Source: an uncultured Eubacteriales bacterium (GTDB lineage: Bacteria > Bacillota > Clostridia > Oscillospirales > Oscillospiraceae). From it: 8,628 nucleotides of DNA. Location of the stretch: NCBI GenBank assembly GCA_902461475.1, contig CABPXX010000040.1:1-8628 (forward strand). Direction: 5' to 3'. How positions within the stretch are numbered: position 1 is the stretch's first letter; the number at the start of each line of letters is the position of its first letter. Position numbers and translations under genes: made by a program. Positions 1 to 6,565 of the stretch are shown in pieces. The notes under the pieces are model-generated. The model had not been told where the DNA came from. It searched no databases and saw nothing but the letters and a program-made list of their open reading frames with translations.

Positions 1-63
1 CTGGACTCGAACCAGCGGATGAGGGAGTCAAAGTCCCTTGCCTTACCACTTGGCTACACCCCT
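1..63 (-). tRNA. tRNA-Gln (anticodon TTG), 3' end cut by window edge
   Basis: Read on the minus strand, the sequence has an acceptor strand AGGGGTG, a D arm, an anticodon stem AGGGA/TCCCT around the loop CTTTGAC (anticodon TTG, reading CAA), and a T arm GCTGG-TTCGAGT-CCAG. The last T-stem base, the 3' acceptor strand and the CCA end lie outside the window. It is the last tRNA of a four-gene cluster and lies only 15 bases beyond a terminator-like hairpin. Confidence 0.93.
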
Positions 64-78
64 ATATCGCAAGAGACG

Positions 79-116
79 AAAAAAGCGAGGGGCCGGAGCC
101 GCAGCTCCGGCCCCTC
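79..116 (-). terminator. Rho-independent terminator-like hairpin inside the tRNA cluster
   Basis: A perfect 13 bp, very GC-rich stem pairs 87-99 with 104-116 around the four-base loop CGCA. On the minus strand it is followed by GC and then six T residues (79-84), the layout of an intrinsic terminator. It lies just after tRNA-His and before tRNA-Gln, so it should end most transcripts coming from the Gly-Arg-His genes. Confidence 0.8.
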
Positions 117-127
117 CGCCTATGTTA

Positions 128-205
<78 letters not shown>

Positions 206-256
206 ATCTCGGATGACTGTGAAAGGAACCGCTTCAGCGCCCGACTTCTGAAGAAG

Positions 257-333
<77 letters not shown>

Positions 334-336
334 GTA

Positions 337-410
337 TGGAGCGGGTGATGGGAATCGAACCCACGCGACCAGCTTGGAAGGCTGGGATTCTACCATTGAA
401 CTACACCCGC
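337..410 (-). tRNA. tRNA-Gly (anticodon TCC)
   Basis: A complete cloverleaf on the minus strand with a perfect acceptor stem GCGGGTG/CACCCGC, discriminator T, encoded CCA (337-339), and anticodon stem CAGC/GCTG around CTTCCAA (anticodon TCC, reading GGA). It is the first gene of the cluster, about 35 bases after the -10 element of the promoter at 446-474. Confidence 0.96.
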
Positions 411-445
411 AGGTTAAGGGTGACGCCCCAAACATCAGCCTGTGT

Positions 446-474
446 ATAATAGCACAGAATGTCTGGGGTGTCAA
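446..474 (-). promoter_or_regulatory. Sigma-A promoter of the tRNA cluster
   Basis: On the minus strand a perfect -35 TTGACA (469-474) is followed, after exactly 17 bases, by -10 TATTAT (446-451). This is close to the strongest form of a vegetative promoter and fits stable RNA expression. The -10 is framed by a short inverted repeat, CTGTG (440-444) and CACAG (453-457), which may be chance. The promoter lies directly after the pyrB stop codon, and no good terminator separates the two. Confidence 0.88.
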
Positions 475-495
475 TCCCTTTTTTCAAAAAATCAA

Positions 496-1551
496 TTAGA
501 GGGGCGCGTCGCAGAAGGCGCAGCAGTCCACGCCGCCGTTCTTCTTCACCAGCGGGGGCAGATAGAGCTCCGTCTGGGTGATACACCGGGGATTGTGGCA
601 CACGGGTTTGGTGCCGATTTCCACCGGGTCAGGAGTCTTCCGGGGCTGGTTGGCCAGATCGGACAGCAGGGCCATCCGGGCAAACATGCCAAACCGGGCC
701 TGCTGGAAATACACGGCTCTGGGGTCGTCGTCCACGTCCACGGTGATCTCGTCCACCCGGGGCAGGGGGTGCATGATGAGCAGGTTCTCCCGGGCTCGCT
801 CCAGCTTGGACCGGGTGAGCACGTAGATACCCTTGTTGCGCTCATACTCCAGGGGGTCCACAAACCGCTCCTTCTGCACCCGGGTCATGTACAGCACGTC
901 CAGTTGGGGAATGACCGCCTCCAGGCCGGTGACCTCCACGAAGGGCATGTTGCGCTCCTGCATGAACTGGCGCAGATACTGGGGGATGGCCAGGTCCCGG
1001 GGAGCGATGAGGTAGAAGCGGATGTCCTTGAACTTGGACAGGGCCTTGATGAGAGAGTGGACGGTACGTCCGTTTTTCAAATCGCCGCACAGACCGATGG
1101 ACAGCCCGTCCACACTGCCCCTCAGGCGGGTGATGGTGGTCAGGTCGGCGGTGGTCTGGGTGGGGTGCATGTGGCCGCCGTCACCGGCGTTGATCACCGG
1201 CACGTCGGCGTAGGGAGAGGCGGCCTTGGCAGCGCCCTCCCAGGGAGTGCGCATGACGATGACATCCGCATAGTTGGATACCATCTTAATGGTGTCCTTC
1301 AACGTCTCGCCCTTGGCCACCGAGGAGGAGTTGGGGTCGGCAAAGCCGAACACCGATCCGCCCAGGCGCATCATGGCGGTTTGGAAGGAGAAGTTGGTGC
1401 GGGTGGAGGGCTCATAGAACAGGTTGGCCGACACCTTACCGTGGCATACATCTAAATACTGTTCTGGGTTGTTGATGATTTTGTCGGCTCTCTGATAGAT
1501 CTCGTCCCATTCCTGTCTACTCAAATCCCCGAAGTCAATCAAATGACGCAT
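496..1551 (-). CDS. pyrB: Aspartate carbamoyltransferase catalytic chain with a PyrI-like cysteine tail
   Basis: This enzyme condenses carbamoyl phosphate and aspartate to N-carbamoylaspartate, the committed step of pyrimidine synthesis, in the cytosol. The 351-residue protein shows the carbamoyl-phosphate motif STRT (49-52), the KGET loop (80-83), GDLKNGRT (156-163) and the HPLPRVDEI signature (261-269), which marks ATCase rather than ornithine transcarbamylase. The start is set by AAGGAGGG seven bases before the ATG at 1551; an ATG further upstream in frame has no such site. Typical catalytic chains are near 310 residues. Here about 48 extra residues carry C318-x4-C323-x20-C344-x2-C347, close to the zinc knuckle C-x4-C-x23-C-x2-C of the regulatory chain PyrI. 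The nucleotide-binding half of PyrI is absent, and no pyrI or other pyr gene lies in the window. Function is secure; the role of the tail is inference. Confidence 0.96.
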   Translation of the reverse strand: MRHLIDFGDLSRQEWDEIYQRADKIINNPEQYLDVCHGKVSANLFYEPSTRTNFSFQTAMMRLGGSVFGFADPNSSSVAKGETLKDTIKMVSNYADVIVMRTPWEGAAKAASPYADVPVINAGDGGHMHPTQTTADLTTITRLRGSVDGLSIGLCGDLKNGRTVHSLIKALSKFKDIRFYLIAPRDLAIPQYLRQFMQERNMPFVEVTGLEAVIPQLDVLYMTRVQKERFVDPLEYERNKGIYVLTRSKLERARENLLIMHPLPRVDEITVDVDDDPRAVYFQQARFGMFARMALLSDLANQPRKTPDPVEIGTKPVCHNPRCITQTELYLPPLVKKNGGVDCCAFCDAPL

Positions 1552-1574
1552 ATCGGTCCCTCCTTGCAAAGTTC

Positions 1575-1608
1575 GATACATTGTATCACAATCCCACCGG
1601 GCAAACAA
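1575..1608 (-). promoter_or_regulatory. Promoter of pyrB with a dyad over the -10
   Basis: On the minus strand TTGTTT (1603-1608) and TACAAT (1580-1585) are 17 bases apart, and TG one base before the -10 makes it an extended -10. Transcription would start near 1573, leaving a leader of only about 20 bases before the ATG. That is too short for a PyrR attenuator or other riboregulator. A perfect dyad GATACA-N-TGTATC (1575-1587) covers the -10 and could be a repressor site or chance. Confidence 0.7.
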
Positions 1609-1708
1609 CAGGTAACTGGTGGTAAATCATCGGCCTGTGAGAAAAATTTTATACACTTCATGAGAATCCCATCTTTGGGACAGACTATGCAGACGGGGAG
1701 GATGAGAT

Positions 1709-2227
1709 ATGAACACATGGATCTGGTATCTTTTGGTCTACAGCTTCTTGGGCTACCTGCTGGAGGTGGCCTATGCCAAGATTGTCCACGGCCGGGGCAG
1801 TGGGCGCAAGTGCCTGCTGCTGCTGCCCTTGTGCCCGGTGTACGGGGTGGGGGCCGTGGCCATTGTGGCCCTCAGCGGTCCCAATCTTCAGCCCCTGTGG
1901 GTGATGGGGGTGGGCTTCGGGGCGGCCACGGTGGTGGAGCTGCTGTTTGGACTCTATTATAAATATGTGTTGGGGGTGGCCTTTTGGAATTACTCCCAAA
2001 TCCGTTGGAATGTGGATGGATTGGTTTGTTTGCCCTTTTCTTTGGCCTGGTCTGGCCTGGCTCTGGCACTGGTTTACACAGTGCACCCAATTGTAAAGAT
2101 TTGCGTTTCTGCCCTTCCAACCGCCTTTACTGTACCCGCTTGGATTGTGCTGGGGGCAGACTGCCTCATTAGTAGTATTGCACTAAAACGGGAGAAAAAC
2201 ACCGCGGTATTACAATGGTATCGCTAA
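1709..2227 (+). CDS. CmpB-like (PF06541) putative membrane permease protein
   Basis: A 172-residue polytopic membrane protein with about five hydrophobic segments (roughly residues 5-22, 36-57, 63-84, 104-122 and 127-157). It matches the pattern I know for the Firmicutes family annotated as putative ABC transporter permease, CmpB type. The features are FLGYLLE (13-19) in the first helix, PLCPVYGVG (40-48), a conserved-looking E77 in the third helix, the WNYS turn (93-96), N101-x-D-G104, and LPFSLAW (108-114). The ATG is preceded by GGGGAGG at seven bases. It is divergent from pyrB and stands alone, with no ATPase or binding protein beside it, so the 'transporter' label is by family name only. 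The last 40 codons are less GC-biased than the neighbouring genes. The true substrate and role are unknown. Confidence 0.72.
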   Translation: MNTWIWYLLVYSFLGYLLEVAYAKIVHGRGSGRKCLLLLPLCPVYGVGAVAIVALSGPNLQPLWVMGVGFGAATVVELLFGLYYKYVLGVAFWNYSQIRWNVDGLVCLPFSLAWSGLALALVYTVHPIVKICVSALPTAFTVPAWIVLGADCLISSIALKREKNTAVLQWYR

Positions 2228-2248
2228 GAATGGGGAGAAAAGGGCCGC

Positions 2249-2301
2249 TTTACACAGACTTTACAAAGCCCTGGACGCACTCTTTACAATTCTTTTGTAA
2301 A
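2249..2301 (+). promoter_or_regulatory. Pho-box-like repeats and promoter of the pst operon
   Basis: TTTACA occurs at 2249-2254, 2260-2265 (11 bases apart, one helical turn) and 2283-2288. The last copy is the left arm of a perfect inverted repeat, TTTACAA (2283-2289) and TTGTAAA (2295-2301). A -10 TACAAT (2285-2290) lies 19 bases after the second copy, and no good -35 is present at the normal distance. Direct repeats of TT(A/T/C)ACA type with 11-base period upstream of a -10 lacking a proper -35 are what Bacillus PhoP-activated promoters look like. Regulation by the response regulator encoded at 6566-7222 is inferred. Confidence 0.6.
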
Positions 2302-2362
2302 CTCAAAGCTGTTCCCAAGAGAGACAATGAAACACAATGAACATGAAATGGAGAGACAACAA

Positions 2363-3223
2363 ATGAAGAAGTTTATCGCTATGCTGATGGCTGGCGCCAT
2401 GGCGTTCAGCCTGGCCGCTTGCGGCAACCAGTCCGCTGAGAACACCCAGAGCGGTTCCGACAAGAACAACGGCTCCGAGCTGTCCGGCACCGTGATGTGC
2501 CTGGGCTCCACCTCTATGTCCAAGGTCATGGGCATCCTGGCTGAGCAGTTCGGCACCGACAACTCCGGCGTCACCGTGTCCGTGGAGGGCGGCGGTTCCT
2601 CCGCTGGTGTGGAGGCTGCCTCCAACGGCACCGCCGATCTGGGCCTGGCCTCCCGCGCTCTGAAGGACGAGGAGAAGGAGCAGGGCCTGGTGGAGAACAT
2701 CATCGCTCTGGACGGCATCGCCATCATCGTCAACGCCGACAACGCCGTGGCCGACCTGTCCGTGGAGCAGATCGCCAAGATCTTCACCGGTGAGATCACC
2801 GACTGGTCTGAAGTGGGCGGCGAGGCTGGTGACATCGCTGTGATCGGCCGTGAGGCTGGTTCCGGCACTCGTGACGGCTTCGAGTCCATCACCGAGACCG
2901 AGGATAGCTGCAAGCTGGACCAGGAGCTGACCTCCACCGGCGCTGTCATCGAGGCCGTGCGCGGCAATGCCGCTGCCATCGGCTACGCCTCTCTGTCTGA
3001 GGTGGAGGGCCAGGACGGCGTGTCCGCCATCACCGTGGACGGTGTGGAGTGCAGCGAGTCCACCATTCTGGACGGTACTTACAAGATTCAGCGTCCCTTC
3101 GTCATCGTGACCAAGGAGGGCACCGAGATGTCCACTCAGACTAAGGCCTTCTTTGACTGGGCTATGTCCACCGACGCCGCTGACCTCATCCGTCAGGCTG
3201 GCGCTGTGCCTACCGCCAAGTAA
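2363..3223 (+). CDS. pstS: Phosphate ABC transporter substrate-binding lipoprotein PstS
   Basis: Captures inorganic phosphate outside the membrane and delivers it to the PstCA channel. The 286-residue protein starts with a lipoprotein signal peptide (K2, K3, hydrophobic 4-17) and lipobox LAAC with the lipidated C20. A Ser/Asn/Gly-rich linker follows, then a periplasmic-binding-protein fold. Phosphate-contact motifs are visible: GSTSM (48-52), SR (97-98) and GREAGSGTR (162-170). I chose the ATG at 2363 because GGAGAG lies seven bases upstream and the signal peptide begins there; the in-frame ATG at 2327 would add 12 polar residues. All six arginines use CGC or CGT and none CGG, although CGG is common in phoB nearby, a mark of high expression. 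It is the first gene of the operon, directly after the Pho-box-like region. Confidence 0.97.
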   Translation: MKKFIAMLMAGAMAFSLAACGNQSAENTQSGSDKNNGSELSGTVMCLGSTSMSKVMGILAEQFGTDNSGVTVSVEGGGSSAGVEAASNGTADLGLASRALKDEEKEQGLVENIIALDGIAIIVNADNAVADLSVEQIAKIFTGEITDWSEVGGEAGDIAVIGREAGSGTRDGFESITETEDSCKLDQELTSTGAVIEAVRGNAAAIGYASLSEVEGQDGVSAITVDGVECSESTILDGTYKIQRPFVIVTKEGTEMSTQTKAFFDWAMSTDAADLIRQAGAVPTAK

Positions 3224-3241
3224 GAAACAAGGCTACGGGAC

Positions 3242-3273
3242 CAGCCCCCATCCCCCACACGGGATGGGGGCCG
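3242..3273 (+). promoter_or_regulatory. Intercistronic hairpin between pstS and pstC
   Basis: CCCCCATCCC (3245-3254) pairs perfectly with GGGATGGGGG (3261-3270) across a six-base loop, and the stem can extend by G3244-C3271. No T run follows, so it is not a standard intrinsic terminator. A strong hairpin right after the binding-protein gene is a common way to protect the upstream message from 3' decay or cause partial termination, giving more PstS than channel subunits. That role is inferred from position. Confidence 0.6.
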
Positions 3274-3349
3274 TTCCCCTGTGTAAAGGAGAATGAAAAA
3301 CTTGGATAACGAGAACGTGATAACCCAAACCCCTAAGGAGGCGGTCCCC

Positions 3350-4264
3350 ATGGCGCAAGAGAAACAAAACGCCCAGGCCAAGGCCCAGAAGGCCCGGCGG
3401 CTGCGGGACAGCGTAGAGTGGCTGGTGAAGAACATCTTCTTCCTGTGCGGCATTGTGGCAGTGGCCAGCGTGCTGTTCATCAGCGTCTACCTGGTGATCT
3501 CCGGTCTGCCTGCTATGCTGGAAATTGGCGTGACAGATTTCCTGTTTGGAGATACCTGGGACGGCAAGAACGGAGTGTACGGCATCCTGCCCTTCATCCT
3601 CACCTCCTTTGCCGGTACCGGCGGCGCCATTCTCATTGGCGTGCCTGTGGGTGTGCTCACCGCCATGTTCCTGGCCAAGGTGGCCAACCACCGCCTGGCG
3701 GTTGTGATTCGCTCCGCTGTGTCCCTGCTGGCTGGCATCCCCTCGGTGGTGTACGGCCTGGTGGGTATGGTGGTGCTGGTGCCCGCCATTCAGAAGGCCT
3801 TCCACCTGTCCTCCGGCGCCAACCTGTTGGCGGCCATCGTGGTACTTACCGTCATGATTCTGCCTTCCATCATCAATGTGGCTGAGACCGCTCTGCGGGC
3901 CGTGCCCAAGGAGTATGAGGAGGCCTCCCTGGCTCTGGGTGCCACCCACACCGAGACCATCTTCCGGGTCTCTCTCCCCGCCGCCCGTTCCGGTGTGGCC
4001 ACCGCCATCGTGCTGGGCGTGGGCCGTGCTATCGGCGAGGCCATGGCCATCATCATGGTCTCTGGTAACGTGCCCAACATGCCCGACAGCCTGGTTACCC
4101 CCGTGCGCTTCCTCACCACCGCCATCGCCTCCGAGATGAACTACGCTACCGTGGGCTCTCTGTGGCGGGAATCCCTCTTCTCCATTGCTCTGGTCCTCTT
4201 CCTCTTCATCATGCTCATTAACGTGGCACTCAACCTGTTTGTCAAAAATAAAAAGGAGGGTTAA
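3350..4264 (+). CDS. pstC: Phosphate ABC transporter permease PstC
   Basis: One of the two membrane subunits of the high-affinity phosphate importer. The 304-residue protein has a charged N-terminal stretch (1-27), then six hydrophobic segments near 28-51, 76-108, 117-146, 158-177, 212-236 and 274-298. The cytoplasmic EAA loop that docks on PstB is at 191-213 (EASLALGATHTETIF, then an RVSLPAA stretch). The start is the ATG at 3350, which has AAGGAGG eight bases upstream. An in-frame ATG at 3293 also exists, but its AAGGAG lies only one base away, too close, so I treat the 19 extra residues as untranslated. It is separated from pstS by a 126-base gap holding a strong hairpin, and followed after three bases by pstA. 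Confidence 0.95.
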   Translation: MAQEKQNAQAKAQKARRLRDSVEWLVKNIFFLCGIVAVASVLFISVYLVISGLPAMLEIGVTDFLFGDTWDGKNGVYGILPFILTSFAGTGGAILIGVPVGVLTAMFLAKVANHRLAVVIRSAVSLLAGIPSVVYGLVGMVVLVPAIQKAFHLSSGANLLAAIVVLTVMILPSIINVAETALRAVPKEYEEASLALGATHTETIFRVSLPAARSGVATAIVLGVGRAIGEAMAIIMVSGNVPNMPDSLVTPVRFLTTAIASEMNYATVGSLWRESLFSIALVLFLFIMLINVALNLFVKNKKEG

Positions 4265-4267
4265 CTC

Positions 4268-5116
4268 GTGGAACATCTGTCTTTGCGTCGCCGCATCTAT
4301 GACCGCGGCCTGCGGGGCCTGCTCTACCTGTGCGCCGCCCTCACCGTCGCCCTGCTGGTGTTTATGATCGGCTACGTCTTCTATCGTGGCCTGGGCGGCA
4401 TCACCTGGGAGTTCCTCACTACCCAGCGCAGCCTCATCAAGGGCACCGACGGCATTCTGCCCAACATCCTCAACACCCTGTACATCATCCTTCTGTCCAT
4501 GGTCATCGTGCTCCCCCTGGGTGTGGGGGCGGCCATCTACCTCACCGAGTACGCCACCAACCACAAGCTGGTGTCCATCATCGAGTTTGCCACCGAGACC
4601 CTCACCGGCATCCCCTCCATCATCTTCGGTCTGGTGGGTATGCTCTTCTTCCAGCAGATTCTGGGCTTTAAGTACGGCATCCTAGGTGGCGGCCTCACCC
4701 TGGTCATCATGATTCTGCCCACCATCGTGCGTACCACCCAGGAGTCTTTGAAGACCGTTCCCCAGTCCTACCGGGAGGGCGCTCTGGGCCTGGGCGCCGG
4801 CAAGTGGCGCATGGTGCGCACCGTGGTGCTGCCCAACGCCGTGGACGGCATCGTCACCGGCTGCATCCTGGCCGTGGGCCGTATCGTGGGCGAATCCGCC
4901 GCCCTGCTCTTCACCGCCGGTATGGGCAGCGTGGTCAACAACTTCTTTGACGCCCTCACCACTTCCTCCGGCACCCTCAGCGTGGCCCTGTACGTGTACG
5001 TCAACGAAAACGGTGACGTACAGAGCGCCCTGGCCGTGGCCGCTGTCCTGATGGTGATCACCCTGGTCATCAACCTCCTGGCCTCTGTGGCCGGCAGCCG
5101 TCTGAAGAACAAGTAA
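4268..5116 (+). CDS. pstA: Phosphate ABC transporter permease PstA
   Basis: The second membrane subunit of the phosphate importer, forming the channel with PstC. The 282-residue protein starts with basic residues, then shows six hydrophobic segments near 16-39, 63-93, 106-131, 139-153, 193-218 and 253-273. The EAA-type loop contacting PstB is at 170-189 (EGALGLGAGKWRMVRTVVLP). The start codon is GTG, with AAGGAGGG seven bases upstream, lying inside the end of pstC; only three bases separate the pstC stop from this start, so translation is probably coupled. Length and topology are normal for the family. Confidence 0.96.
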   Translation: MEHLSLRRRIYDRGLRGLLYLCAALTVALLVFMIGYVFYRGLGGITWEFLTTQRSLIKGTDGILPNILNTLYIILLSMVIVLPLGVGAAIYLTEYATNHKLVSIIEFATETLTGIPSIIFGLVGMLFFQQILGFKYGILGGGLTLVIMILPTIVRTTQESLKTVPQSYREGALGLGAGKWRMVRTVVLPNAVDGIVTGCILAVGRIVGESAALLFTAGMGSVVNNFFDALTTSSGTLSVALYVYVNENGDVQSALAVAAVLMVITLVINLLASVAGSRLKNK

Positions 5117-5131
5117 AGGAGAACTGCTCCC

Positions 5132-5887
5132 ATGAACGCCATTTTAAAAACGGAGAATTTGAATCTGTGGTATGGCCAGAACCATGCCCTGAAGGATATC
5201 AATCTGGAGATGCCCCAAAACCAGGTCACCGCCCTTATCGGGCCCTCTGGCTGCGGCAAGTCCACCTTCCTCAAGACCCTGGACCGAATGAACGACCTGG
5301 TTCCCACGGTAAAGATCGAGGGCAAGGTGCTCTACCGGGACCAGAACATCTTTGACCCCCAGGTGGATGTGACCTGGCTGCGCCGTCACGTGGGCATGGT
5401 GTTCCAGAAGCCCAACCCCTTCCCCATGTCCATCTATGACAACATCGCCTATGGCCCCCGTACCCACGGCATCCACAACAAAAAGCAGCTGGATGAGATC
5501 GTGGAGAAGTCCCTGCGGGGCGCTGCCATCTGGGACGAGGTGAAGGATCGCCTGAAGAAGTCCGCCCTGTCCCTGTCCGGCGGCCAGCAGCAGCGTATCT
5601 GCATTGCCCGAGCCTTGGCGGTGGAGCCTGACGTGCTGCTTATGGACGAGGCCACCTCCGCTCTGGACCCCATCTCCACCTCCAAGATCGAAGATCTGAT
5701 TGCAGAATTGAAAAAATCGTATACAATAGTAATCGTGACCCACAACATGCAGCAGGCCACCCGTGTGTCCGACCGCTGCGCCTTCTTCCTCCACGGCGAG
5801 CTGGTGGAGGCCGACGACACCGAGAAGCTGTTCTCCGTGCCAAAGGACAAGCGCACCGAGGACTACATCACCGGACGATTCGGCTAA
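5132..5887 (+). CDS. pstB: Phosphate import ATP-binding protein PstB
   Basis: The ATPase that drives phosphate uptake through PstCA, acting as a dimer on the cytoplasmic face. The 251-residue protein contains Walker [10 protein letters not shown] (37-45), Q-loop Q92, the PstB-typical [14 protein letters not shown] (91-104), ABC signature LSGGQQQR (148-155), Walker B VLLMDE (168-173) and H-loop H204. Length is typical. AAAGGAG ends ten bases before the ATG, and the gene lies 15 bases after pstA. Codons for residues 190-201, around 5698-5733, are abruptly AT-rich and use rare synonyms, unlike the rest of the gene; see the findings. Confidence 0.98.
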   Translation: MNAILKTENLNLWYGQNHALKDINLEMPQNQVTALIGPSGCGKSTFLKTLDRMNDLVPTVKIEGKVLYRDQNIFDPQVDVTWLRRHVGMVFQKPNPFPMSIYDNIAYGPRTHGIHNKKQLDEIVEKSLRGAAIWDEVKDRLKKSALSLSGGQQQRICIARALAVEPDVLLMDEATSALDPISTSKIEDLIAELKKSYTIVIVTHNMQQATRVSDRCAFFLHGELVEADDTEKLFSVPKDKRTEDYITGRFG

Positions 5888-5900
5888 GGAGGGACGCTGC

Positions 5901-6545
5901 ATGAGAAAGACATTTGATGCCGAGCTGGTGGAGCTCAGCCACGAGCTCACCGCCATGGGTACCACTACCCAGGACGCCATCGACCTGGTTACCGCCTCCC
6001 TGACCCAGGGCAAGGCGGAAGGGGCCAAGGCTACCATTGAGATGCGCAACACCATGGACCAGATGGAGCGGGACATTGAGAATCGCTGCATGTCTCTGCT
6101 TATGCGCCAGCAGCCGGTGGCCCGGGACCTGCGCACCATTTCCGCTGCTATGAAGATGGTCACCGACCTGCAGCGCATTGGCGACCAGGCCGCCAACATC
6201 GCCGAGATCTCCCTGCTCATTGCCGAGAGCGGCGACAAGCCCGACGTGCCCGAGGAGATCGTGGCCATGAGCCGCCAGGCGGGGCTGATGGTGCGCCAGG
6301 CCATTGCCGCCTACGTGGACCGGGACGAGAACACCGCCCGGGCGGTCATCAACCTGGACGACGTGGTGGACGACCTGTTTGTCCAGCTCAAGAAGATTCT
6401 GGTGGAGCGCATTGCCTCCCGGGCCGACCACTCGGACCGCTCGGTGGACCTGATCATCATCGGCAAGTACTTGGAGCGGGTGGCTGACCATGCCGTGAAC
6501 ATTGCCAACTGGGCCATTTTCTGTGTCACCGGAGAAATTCAGTAA
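5901..6545 (+). CDS. phoU: Phosphate signalling protein PhoU
   Basis: PhoU links the state of the Pst transporter to the PhoR kinase, keeping the Pho response off when phosphate is plentiful. The 214-residue, all-helical protein has the two-fold PhoU repeat. Each half carries a metal-binding helix motif: DLQRIGDQAANI (89-100) and ERVADHAVNI (192-201). The ATG at 5901 has AAGGAGGG seven bases upstream and begins the recognised PhoU sequence; an in-frame ATG much earlier lies inside pstB and is not used. The gap to pstB is 13 bases. Length is normal for the family. Confidence 0.96.
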   Translation: MRKTFDAELVELSHELTAMGTTTQDAIDLVTASLTQGKAEGAKATIEMRNTMDQMERDIENRCMSLLMRQQPVARDLRTISAAMKMVTDLQRIGDQAANIAEISLLIAESGDKPDVPEEIVAMSRQAGLMVRQAIAAYVDRDENTARAVINLDDVVDDLFVQLKKILVERIASRADHSDRSVDLIIIGKYLERVADHAVNIANWAIFCVTGEIQ

Positions 6546-6565
6546 GAAAAAAGGAGAGAGGCACC

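Noticed and set aside
478..492. T-run/A-run symmetry just after the pyrB stop codon as a pyrB terminator
   Set aside because: It is only six A-T pairs around one base, which cannot form a stable hairpin; pyrB may simply read into the tRNA cluster.
442..1455. A 337-codon open frame on the plus strand, opposite pyrB
   Set aside because: It is the antisense of a clear pyrB; its product is a low-complexity mix rich in His, Gly, Val and Gln, a usual by-product of GC-biased third positions.
1667..1680. Small hairpin TCCCA-N4-TGGGA in the leader of the PF06541 gene
   Set aside because: Only five pairs with a four-base loop, no T run and no convincing promoter placed to use it; it could be chance.
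3233..4564. A 443-codon open frame on the minus strand, opposite pstC and the start of pstA
   Set aside because: The product is His/Gly/Gln/Asp-rich with no domain, and the opposite strand encodes well-conserved permeases; it also has no convincing ribosome binding site.
5144..6304. A 386-codon open frame on the minus strand, opposite pstB and phoU
   Set aside because: It spans the boundary of two confident genes in antisense and shows no recognisable motif.
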